Of a DNA stretch of 7,861 nucleotides, positions 1 to 4,486 are shown piece by piece (positions within the stretch are counted from its first letter, which is position 1; the number at the start of each line of letters is the position of its first letter). Both the position numbers and the translations under genes were made by a program. Below the pieces are notes generated by a model. The model saw only the letters and a list, made by a program, of their open reading frames with translations, made no database searches and was not told the DNA's origin. The stretch comes from Methylococcales bacterium (GTDB taxonomy: Bacteria > Pseudomonadota > Gammaproteobacteria > Methylococcales > Methylomonadaceae). The stretch is from NCBI GenBank assembly GCA_009692395.1, contig SHZG01000108.1, positions 1 through 7,861 on the forward strand. The letters are read 5' to 3'.

Positions 1-9
1 GTAAAATCG

Positions 10-393
10 TTAAGCACAGATACCCACACGGCGAAATATTGCCGCGCTGGTTCGTAGTGTCGTGAGGGTTGTAGTTGGTTGTGGTGTGTCGTGTTCGGTT
101 AAGCCATTAGCAGGAAGTTTTAGCCCTTTTAATCGGCTTGATACTAGCCACGCTTTGTGTTCTTCGCTGGTTAAAAGTAGGCTTAACTCTTTTCGTAGCA
201 ACTTTACGCTATATAAAAATTGAGTTAATAACTTATTTTTAGCCCTGTTAAAGTTAGCAAATATTTTAAAAGCGGTCTCGTTTGGGACAGCAAGTGCCAC
301 GCCACTTAATGCGACTCTATTAAAAACACGCATAGCCGATCTATGGCTGTGTTTCCAGCTAATTTTTTGTGTTTTGCCGATTTTTATATTCAT
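10..393 (-). CDS. Hypothetical basic protein, 127 aa, family not recognised
   Basis: Open frame of 127 codons from an ATG at 393-391, preceded by AAGG with seven bases between, a good ribosome site. A TTG two codons upstream is a poorer start. I do not recognise the family. The first 95 residues are rich in Lys, Arg and Leu and look helical (roughly residues 38-85, including FANFNRAKNKLL and VKLLRKELSLLLTSEEHKAWL). The last 30 residues are Thr/Pro-rich and low in complexity (TEHDTPQPTTTLTTLRTS), encoded by a GT-repeat-like stretch. There is no signal peptide or membrane segment. It lies 43 bp downstream of the small ribbon-helix-helix-like gene at 437-589 on the same strand, so the two are probably co-transcribed. 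That layout would fit a regulator with its partner, but nothing in the sequence shows function. Confidence 0.5.
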   Translation of the reverse strand: MNIKIGKTQKISWKHSHRSAMRVFNRVALSGVALAVPNETAFKIFANFNRAKNKLLTQFLYSVKLLRKELSLLLTSEEHKAWLVSSRLKGLKLPANGLTEHDTPQPTTTLTTLRTSAAIFRRVGICA

Positions 394-436
394 TATCAAG
401 CCTTACCAACAAGCCTAAACATCAAAGCGGTCATTA

Positions 437-589
437 CTACTTAGCCTTTCTGTGTATTTTATCAACGGCTAGAACTGCCATAATGTAATCAACTAAATGC
501 GCTGGAATAAAAACAGTAACCCCTGTTTTCTCTTTGGCTTTGCGTCCCCGTTTAACTTTTGCGGGTGTCTCGCTATTATTATCAGTCAT
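437..589 (-). CDS. Small ribbon-helix-helix-like protein, 50 aa
   Basis: A 50-codon frame starts at ATG 589-587 and ends at TAG 439-437, followed directly by TAA and TGA in frame. The N-terminus is polar and basic (MTDNNSETPAKVKRGRKAKE). It is followed by TGVTVFIPAHLVDYIMAVLA, which matches the beta-strand plus first helix of Arc/CopG ribbon-helix-helix DNA-binding proteins. The second helix is missing or very short (VDKIHRKAK), so this may be a truncated or minimal member. A GAGA element lies 6 bases before the ATG and a candidate promoter lies at 622-648. The downstream neighbour is the 127-aa hypothetical gene. A role as a small transcriptional repressor, copy-control protein or antitoxin is inferred from fold resemblance and size only. 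Confidence 0.55.
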   Translation of the reverse strand: MTDNNSETPAKVKRGRKAKEKTGVTVFIPAHLVDYIMAVLAVDKIHRKAK

Positions 590-621
590 TGCAATTCTCG
601 CTAGTCATAAAGATTAATCAC

Positions 622-648
622 ACTATACCCATAAAAGCATACAGTCAA
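622..648 (-). promoter_or_regulatory. Candidate sigma-70 promoter for the 437-589 gene
   Basis: On the minus strand TTGACT (648-643) is followed after 15 bases by TATAGT (627-622), both close to consensus. The spacer is short. The predicted start of transcription lies about 25-30 bases before the small ORF, in an AT-rich region with no other gene, which supports the call. Confidence 0.4.
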
Positions 649-819
649 CAATTAATTTAAAAAACTAGCGTTATACCAATCAACTTCGCATAACGGGCAT
701 TATGTTAAATTAACGTTTACTTATATTCTCACTTCTTTTAGCGCAATCATTGCGGCTTTTTTGCGGTCATCGGTAGCGATTCATAACGGCAAAACCACCA
801 CCAATGAACCACTGGCAGT

Positions 820-2460
820 TTAAAACAATGATACTTGCTCGGCGTGTTGTTCGGCTTTTTTGAGTACCTTAACCACGTTGGGCAATTCTAAACGGACACC
901 GTTAAAAAGTTCATCAACACAAACAACCTGTATTTTAGGATAATCTTTATTGATTAACGCATTATGATAAAAGCCGTATTGTTTACATTCTTTCACCAAG
1001 TTAGGCATAGGGTACAAGGTTAATAAAATCCCACACGCGGCGTTATCGCGTTCAATCGTGCCGTTTAAATCTCTAATAACAGTAGGCGATAACTTAACAT
1101 TTGATTTAACACTGAATAACACTTTCTTATTTTCCAGCTCGCCTTTATCGTCACGGTCTGGAATATATGCCATACCATCAATACCACCATCACCGCCTTT
1201 CTTTTCGTTAATCATCGCGTAATTATTGGAATAAGTTAATACCATCCACTTTTCAAACTCTTTACGGGTTCTATCATCGGATTTATTAGCCAACGCTATC
1301 GCGCTATTAATATCTTTTGGTACGCCGTTTATTTCAATAGTATCTAATAAACTTTTATCATGTTCTGTTAAGCGTTTTAGTATTAAAGAAATACTTTGAT
1401 AGGTTATATCTATCCCTATCCATTGGCGGTTTAACCTATTAGCGACTGCTACCGTTGTGCCACATCCACAATAAGCATCTAAGACAATATTGCCCTCGTT
1501 ACTACTGGCTTTTATGATGCGTTCTAGTAGGGCTTCGGGTTTTTGGGTTGGGTAGCCTAGGCGTTCTGCATCGTGTGCGCTTAATGGGTTTATGTCTACC
1601 CAAATATCTGTCATGGGCTGTCCTTCTAATTCATGCAGGTAAACTTTTTTCATTATTCTACCGTTTTTCTTAGCAGGAAAATGTAGCCTGTCGTCTCTGT
1701 CTAATTCTTGCATTCTTTCTAATTTAACTCTCCATCCTTTATCTGGTGAAGGGTAGCCTTTATATTCATAAGTTAAATTTGGGCGCGGGCTGGGTGATGT
1801 TAAATTTTCTAATTTATATAAACCTCTTTCGTCATTATGCTTAAAGAATGAGTTTATATATTTTTCGTCATGAGTATGATAAAAACGATTAAGAAAATAT
1901 TTGTTTGTATTTTTTATGTAATAAAAAACCACATCATGATTTCGCCCCATGCTTTTTTTTGAATCTCCGTGACCATAAGAGCGTTTCCAAACAATTTCAT
2001 TGATATAATCCCCTCCTCTCACGCAAAAAATAGCATCTAAAACCAACTTCAAATAATGGCTTGCCGTTGGGTCACAATGAAAATAAAAACTCCCTGTAGG
2101 CTTTAATACGCGGTGAATTTCAGCAATTCGTAAGGTCATGCTAACTAAATAAGCCAATAACGCGCCTTTCTTTAACACCTTTTCAAGCCATGTAATCAGG
2201 TCAATGCTTTGTTCAGTAAATACGCCGTTATAGTTACTTTTAATCTCCGTTAGTCCTTGGGTGGCTATATCGTCCCAAGTCCAAGTATCAATAAACGCCT
2301 GCGCCTGTGCGCTGTCTTCCTTGCCGACATTGTTATAAATCTGGTTATAGTTGCGCTTAGAATTAAAAGGCGGGTCGATATAACACAAGTCCACACTTTC
2401 ATCTTTAATGTAACGCCGTAAAACATCTAAGTTATCGCCGTAATATATTTTATTTTTCAT
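820..2460 (-). CDS. Beta-class DNA methyltransferase fused to PD-(D/E)XK (Mrr-like) nuclease, 546 aa
   Basis: A probable single-chain modification and restriction protein. Residues 1-360 form an N6_N4 methyltransferase domain. Catalytic motif IV is DPPF at 29-32, TQKPEALLERII at 305-316 is motif X, the SAM-binding motif I VLDAYCGCGTT is at 326-336, and WIGIDI at 347-352 is motif II. The order IV, target recognition, X, I is that of the beta class, and DPPF favours N6-adenine methylation. Residues about 150-300 would hold the target recognition region. Residues 395-530 resemble an Mrr-type nuclease: GGDGGIDG (catalytic Asp428) then LFSVKS (Lys452), followed by the family-like IRDLNGTIERDNAACGILLTL-type segment. 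No helicase domain or separate restriction gene is visible. The ATG is at 2460-2458 with a weak AAGAG upstream. The upstream neighbour, 80 bp away on the same strand, is the secreted nuclease. The recognition site cannot be predicted. I am confident of the methyltransferase and fairly confident of the nuclease fold; cleavage activity is inferred. Confidence 0.92.
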   Translation of the reverse strand: MKNKIYYGDNLDVLRRYIKDESVDLCYIDPPFNSKRNYNQIYNNVGKEDSAQAQAFIDTWTWDDIATQGLTEIKSNYNGVFTEQSIDLITWLEKVLKKGALLAYLVSMTLRIAEIHRVLKPTGSFYFHCDPTASHYLKLVLDAIFCVRGGDYINEIVWKRSYGHGDSKKSMGRNHDVVFYYIKNTNKYFLNRFYHTHDEKYINSFFKHNDERGLYKLENLTSPSPRPNLTYEYKGYPSPDKGWRVKLERMQELDRDDRLHFPAKKNGRIMKKVYLHELEGQPMTDIWVDINPLSAHDAERLGYPTQKPEALLERIIKASSNEGNIVLDAYCGCGTTVAVANRLNRQWIGIDITYQSISLILKRLTEHDKSLLDTIEINGVPKDINSAIALANKSDDRTRKEFEKWMVLTYSNNYAMINEKKGGDGGIDGMAYIPDRDDKGELENKKVLFSVKSNVKLSPTVIRDLNGTIERDNAACGILLTLYPMPNLVKECKQYGFYHNALINKDYPKIQVVCVDELFNGVRLELPNVVKVLKKAEQHAEQVSLF

Positions 2461-2540
2461 TTTTAGCTCTTATTGCATCCTTTAGGAATTAACCACGATT
2501 CGCTAGGCTTTTCATGCTTTACGGATATTTTTCTCGCCAG

Positions 2541-3293
2541 TTACTTATTCGATTTTCTAAAGTCTGGCGGGTAAATTGGATTATCTAACATCCATAAACC
2601 AATTCGTTTAGATCGTGCCGCTTTTTCGAGTTCTAATAATTCGGGGTCGTGTGCATATTGACGATAAACCCACGCAAAGCCGTTTTTTACCAGTTCACGA
2701 TTTACATTGAGGTCGCCAACGTACACCGTGCCGACATTGCGCTTGTATTTGTCAATGGCTTCAACCTCAACCCGCACACTTTTACCCTCCACCATTTGCC
2801 GCAGTGCTGCTCCTGACTCTTTGCCAAATGGTTGCGATTTACTGCCGAAGTGTGAAATTTCAGGCGTATCGATTTGAGCAAATCTTATTTTTTCTTTGCC
2901 GCTATTTGTTTCAATCGTAATTGTGTCACCGTCTGCCACGCTGACCACATTACCAGTTAAAACTTTGATGATGTTCATGCCAGCCTGAACGTTGGCAGTG
3001 GGTAAAGCGGGGGCGTTATCAGGTGCTGTGGTTTTGTTGCCGCTGGTGATCGGCTTTGCTGGTTCATTGGGTGTCGGGCTTGGTGCAGTGCTAGTGTTGC
3101 CAGATTCAGCGGAACAATTCCTTTTCGACTGGCTAATACTGCCATCTTTGCAAACAAACTTTGCACCGTCACAACTGGCAATTCCCCCTTTCTTGCCTGA
3201 ACATGGTTGGCTTGCTGCATTACTAGCTAGTGGTAACAATAGAACTGCTGCGAAAATAAGCGTTAGAGCAGGTGTGTTGTTTAGTGCTTTCAT
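2541..3293 (-). CDS. Secreted thermonuclease (staphylococcal nuclease-like), 250 aa
   Basis: Exported, probably calcium-dependent nuclease that hydrolyses DNA and RNA outside the cytoplasm. An N-terminal signal peptide (MKALNNT, then hydrophobic LTLIFAAVLLLPLA) has a likely cleavage after SNA, residue 26. Residues 31-60 form a small module with four cysteines (C31, C41, C48, C60; CSGKKGG, FVCKDGS, SKRNC) that occurs in other secreted nucleases and should carry two disulfides. A Pro/Thr/Ser-rich linker covers about 65-105. The SNase domain (about 110-237) keeps the active-site set: DGDT with D123, R137 in IRFAQIDTPE, D142, E145, and R185 in DKYKR. The first ATG is used because it begins the signal peptide, although no clear Shine-Dalgarno precedes it. 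A terminator-like hairpin lies just upstream. It may be co-transcribed with the methyltransferase gene 80 bp downstream. Roles in nutrient scavenging or in clearing extracellular DNA are inferred. Confidence 0.92.
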   Translation of the reverse strand: MKALNNTPALTLIFAAVLLLPLASNAASQPCSGKKGGIASCDGAKFVCKDGSISQSKRNCSAESGNTSTAPSPTPNEPAKPITSGNKTTAPDNAPALPTANVQAGMNIIKVLTGNVVSVADGDTITIETNSGKEKIRFAQIDTPEISHFGSKSQPFGKESGAALRQMVEGKSVRVEVEAIDKYKRNVGTVYVGDLNVNRELVKNGFAWVYRQYAHDPELLELEKAARSKRIGLWMLDNPIYPPDFRKSNK

Positions 3294-3312
3294 TTTCGGT
3301 TTTGATAGGCGT

Positions 3313-3339
3313 AAAAAAAAACCGCATTGTAGCGGGTTT
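3313..3339 (-). terminator. Intrinsic terminator or leader attenuator upstream of the secreted nuclease gene
   Basis: Read on the minus strand, the stem CCGC/GCGG closes a six-base loop TACAAT and extends past one bulged C by three A-T pairs. It is followed directly by nine T residues. This is the shape of a Rho-independent terminator. It ends only about 20 bases before the nuclease ATG on the same strand, so it either ends a transcript entering from the right or attenuates the nuclease mRNA. The loop TACAAT also resembles a -10 hexamer, which is an alternative reading. Confidence 0.6.
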
Positions 3340-3355
3340 GAGTAGGTACTGTGAT

Positions 3356-3383
3356 GTTATGCCTTTTTTTCGCAAGCGGTCAA
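3356..3383 (-). promoter_or_regulatory. Candidate promoter for the secreted nuclease transcript
   Basis: On the minus strand TTGACC (3383-3378) is followed after 16 bases by CATAAC (3361-3356). Transcription would start near 3349, giving a leader of about 55 bases that contains the terminator-like hairpin at 3313-3339 before the nuclease ATG. The -10 box matches consensus at only four of six bases, so the call is tentative. Confidence 0.3.
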
Positions 3384-3422
3384 CTGTTTAGCATGACACC
3401 CGCGCCCGCGTAACCAATCCAC

Positions 3423-3529
3423 GCCTATACGAAAAACTATACCTTGCCGTATAGGTAAAAGTGGACAATTGCACCCGCGTATTTCGTGGCTTACAGGGTA
3501 GCTGTTTTGGTGGGGTTATCCGTATAGGC
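3423..3529. repeat. Cluster of CTATAC/GTATAG inverted motifs
   Basis: GCCTATACG at 3423-3431 is the exact reverse complement of CGTATAGGC at 3521-3529. A third copy, CGTATAGG, is at 3448-3455, and a related ACTATACC lies near 3436. The first and third form an 8-bp stem with a 16-base spacer. The arrangement suggests protein-binding sites or a foldable region; the binding protein is unknown. Confidence 0.5.
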
Positions 3530-3580
3530 AATAATTCCTACTACACCGATAAGGAAAACAAGATAGCCTGTAACAGTCAA
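3491..3580 (-). CDS. Possible 29-aa hydrophobic micropeptide or gene remnant
   Basis: On the minus strand, a TTG at 3580-3578 opens a frame ending at TAA 3493-3491. The product contains a hydrophobic run, GYLVFLIGVVGIIAY, followed by a polar tail TDNPTKTATL, like a single membrane-spanning segment. The frame is open back to a stop at about 3597, within the palindrome. There is no good ribosome site and no ATG, so it may be a decayed fragment of a membrane protein or chance. It is listed because the hydrophobic block and polar tail look protein-like. Confidence 0.18.
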   Translation of the reverse strand: MTVTGYLVFLIGVVGIIAYTDNPTKTATL

Positions 3581-3586
3581 CGGCTT

Positions 3587-3620
3587 GTTATCATAACGTT
3601 ATGATAGCGTTATCATAACG
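3587..3620. repeat. 18-bp perfect palindrome with a third half-site (operator- or iteron-like)
   Basis: TATCATAACGTTATGATA at 3589-3606 is a perfect palindrome. The 12-mer GTTATCATAACG occurs at 3587-3598 and again at 3609-3620, a 22-bp repeat distance that places both on the same face of the helix. Three half-sites in about 34 bp fit cooperative binding by a dimeric repressor or a replication initiator. The cognate protein is unknown; the nearby 50-aa ribbon-helix-helix-like protein is one candidate by inference only. Confidence 0.65.
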
Positions 3621-3772
3621 CTACACTTGCACCCGCCATAAATCAGTAACTTTTGAGTTCGGTTGCTCTAGTAGAGTTATAACAGTTGGTTGTATGCCGT
3701 GCTATTACTTGGTTGTTGTGTGTGGCTGTTAGTGAGTTACTGTAATAGTTACTGCATAAAATGTTTGTGAGA

Positions 3773-3810
3773 GGGGTAGCGACACTAACGAGGCAAAAAT
3801 ATACGCTAAG
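3773..3810 (+). repeat. Left 38-bp terminal inverted repeat of the TIME
   Basis: Begins GGGGTAGCGACACTAACG and ends ATATACGCTAAG. It differs from the other end at repeat positions 7, 19, 23, 34 and 38. The inner octamer ACGCTAAG is the conserved inner end seen in Tn21-like Tn3-family repeats. Confidence 0.85.
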
Positions 3811-3852
3811 GAATAAAAATGCTATTCAAAGCCCTGTTGTTACTGACCTTCA

Positions 3853-3966
3853 TGTCTACAATGTTAAAGCTTGGTAGACACTAAAATTAGCTATAAAAAC
3901 CACGTCTATTTAATCGTTTTTTCGCTGTTCATAGACAATGTAATCCGCAAATCGATTTAGTAGACT
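3853..3966. other. Res site (serine-resolvase subsites I, II, III) inside the TIME
   Basis: Subsite I is 28 bp (3853-3880), with arms TGTCTACAATGT and, inverted, TGTCTACCAAGC. After exactly 22 bp comes subsite II (3903-3937, 35 bp), with inverted arms CGTCTAT and TGTCTATGAACA. Subsite III, about 25 bp (3942-3966), has a clear right arm, AGTCTACTAAAT read inverted, and a weak left arm AATCCGCAAAT. Total span is 114 bp. Known Tn3/gamma-delta res has subsites of 28, 34 and 25 bp with 22- and 5-bp gaps, also 114 bp. Half-site consensus here is about TGTCTAnnAAT, resembling the TGTC-starting half-sites of Tn3-family resolvases. A further TTTTTAGACT at 3968-3977 could be an extra half-site. The cognate resolvase is not in the window. 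Confidence 0.75.
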
Positions 3967-3997
3967 GTTTTTAGACTCAAAATTTAAGGGTAATTTT

Positions 3998-4035
3998 TTT
4001 AACGTATATTTTCGCCCCGTTAGTGTCGTTACCCC
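3998..4035 (-). repeat. Right 38-bp terminal inverted repeat of the TIME
   Basis: Read on the minus strand it begins GGGGTAACGACACTAACG and ends ATATACGTTAAA. It matches the left end at 33 of 38 positions. The inner ACGTTAA is also the inner end of the Tn3 repeat itself. Confidence 0.85.
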
Positions 4036-4072
4036 TCATTTACTTCAATACTTTTTAGTGCTTTTTGTTTAA

Positions 4073-4095
4073 AAAAGATAATTTTATTATCTTTT
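4073..4095. repeat. AT-only hairpin with 9-bp arms
   Basis: AAAAGATAA at 4073-4081 and TTATCTTTT at 4087-4095 are perfect inverted arms around the loop TTTTA. On the minus strand the second arm continues into a run of six T residues, so it could act as a weak terminator for leftward transcripts. The stem is almost without G or C, so that role is doubtful. Confidence 0.35.
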
Positions 4096-4099
4096 GGTA

Positions 4100-4205
4100 G
4101 GTAGTCGGTAGGTTTTATGTAGTCAATCAGTTGCTTATTGGTAGTCAATTGGTAGGCTTTGTGTAGTTAATCGGTAGTCAATTAGTAGGCTTTGTGTAGT
4201 TAATC
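4100..4205. repeat. Tandem 33-bp direct repeats with a degenerate third unit
   Basis: Units at 4140-4172 and 4173-4205 are adjacent and differ at one base; each begins GGTAGTCAATT and ends GTGTAGTTAATC. A diverged, shorter unit at 4100-4128 has the same framework (GGTAGTC, GGTAGG, TTTTATGTAGTCAATC). Spacing is three helical turns, so an iteron-like role is possible. No frame stays open through the array, so it is not a coding repeat. Slippage expansion is the alternative. Confidence 0.75.
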
Positions 4206-4376
4206 AGTTAGAAGTGGTTTTTGGCGACAAACAAAAGCAAAATCAAAAGAATGATGGGTAAAAGAGAGGAGGGCAGGATAGGCTTTCTTAGCCCCAATTG
4301 TGCCACAATTGCAAAATAGCCCCCATTATGTTCTCTGGCTATCGCTGGCACTCATGCTGAATTATTTGAGTGAAAC
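4206..4376. other. Non-coding interval; one small hairpin
   Basis: No gene is seen. A 7-bp stem (CAATTGT at 4295-4301, ACAATTG at 4305-4311) closes a three-base loop. A 22-codon frame starting ATGATGGGTAAAAG near 4250 and ending at TAG before 4321 has no strong protein-like features and is not called. Confidence 0.4.
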
Positions 4377-4409
4377 TGGGTTTCGCTATCGCTCTATCCA
4401 ACCTACGAG
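4377..4409 (-). repeat. Dispersed 33-bp repeat, copy 1 (inverted relative to copy 2)
   Basis: Read on the minus strand the copy runs CTCGTAGGTTGGATAGAG and ends GCGAAACCCA. It matches the plus-strand copy at 5299-5331 at 28 of 33 positions. GTTGGAT near the start and ACCCA near the end can pair, so each copy may fold. The two copies bracket the toxin-antitoxin pair. From general familiarity this resembles a GTTGGGT...ACCCAAC repeat class common in intergenic DNA of some proteobacteria and cyanobacteria. Confidence 0.65.
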
Positions 4410-4445
4410 CCGTAAAATTTAATCAGAGCTTGCAACCATAAAATT

Positions 4446-4476
4446 CTGCATTATACTGGTAATCAGTATAATGCAG
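4446..4476. promoter_or_regulatory. Palindromic operator over the toxin promoter
   Basis: CTGCATTATACTG (4446-4458) and CAGTATAATGCAG (4464-4476) are perfect 13-bp inverted arms around GTAAT. The right arm contains TATAAT at 4467-4472, a perfect -10 box, with a weak TTCTGC 17 bases upstream as -35. Transcription would start near 4479, just before the toxin ATG at 4487. An operator over the promoter is what an autoregulated toxin-antitoxin operon needs; the antitoxin, alone or with the toxin, is the expected binder. Confidence 0.7.
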
Positions 4477-4486
4477 GCGAGAGTGA

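Larger units (their letters stand above)
3346..3772. other. Non-coding, motif-dense interval
   Basis: No convincing gene is visible in this stretch of about 430 bases on either strand. It holds a cluster of CTATAC/GTATAG motifs (3423-3529), a short hydrophobic open frame (3491-3580, minus), a palindrome with an extra half-site (3587-3620), and three copies of AGTTACTG: inverted at 3644-3651, direct at 3735-3742 and 3747-3754. The phrase GCACCCGC also recurs near 3471 and 3629. Such density of short repeats is typical of replication or transfer origins and of densely regulated promoters. No origin, nick site or initiator gene can be named from the sequence. Confidence 0.5.
3773..4035. mobile_element. 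263-bp TIME (Tn3-derived inverted-repeat miniature element)
   Basis: Two terminal inverted repeats of exactly 38 bp (3773-3810 and 3998-4035) match at 33 of 38 positions. Their outer ends are GGGG and their inner ends ACGCTAAG and ACGTTAAA. Length, outer GGGG and the inner ACGCTAAG/ACGTTAAG signature are those of Tn3-family transposon ends. The 187-bp interior holds no transposase or resolvase but does hold a res-like array (3853-3966). The element must therefore have depended on a Tn3-family transposase supplied in trans. Flanking pentamers are TGAGA on the left and TCATT on the right, so the expected 5-bp target duplication is absent. Loss by recombination or age may explain that. No related full Tn3 element is in the window. 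Confidence 0.85.

Noticed and set aside
741..762. CGCAA-TCA-TTGCG stem followed by T-run as a plus-strand terminator
   Set aside because: The stem is only five pairs, and no plus-strand gene lies upstream; on the minus strand, where the genes are, it has no T-run.
2992..3345. 117-codon plus-strand frame opposite the secreted nuclease gene
   Set aside because: It is antisense to a well-supported gene; its hydrophobic look comes from the complement of the Pro/Thr linker and signal-peptide codons.
4100..4205. Tandem repeats considered as a CRISPR array
   Set aside because: Units are directly adjacent with no unique spacers, and no cas gene is nearby.
4140..4205. Repeat array as a coding repeat (minus strand LTTQSL-type units)
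   Set aside because: The frame is closed by stops directly before and after the two units, leaving about 22 codons with no start site.
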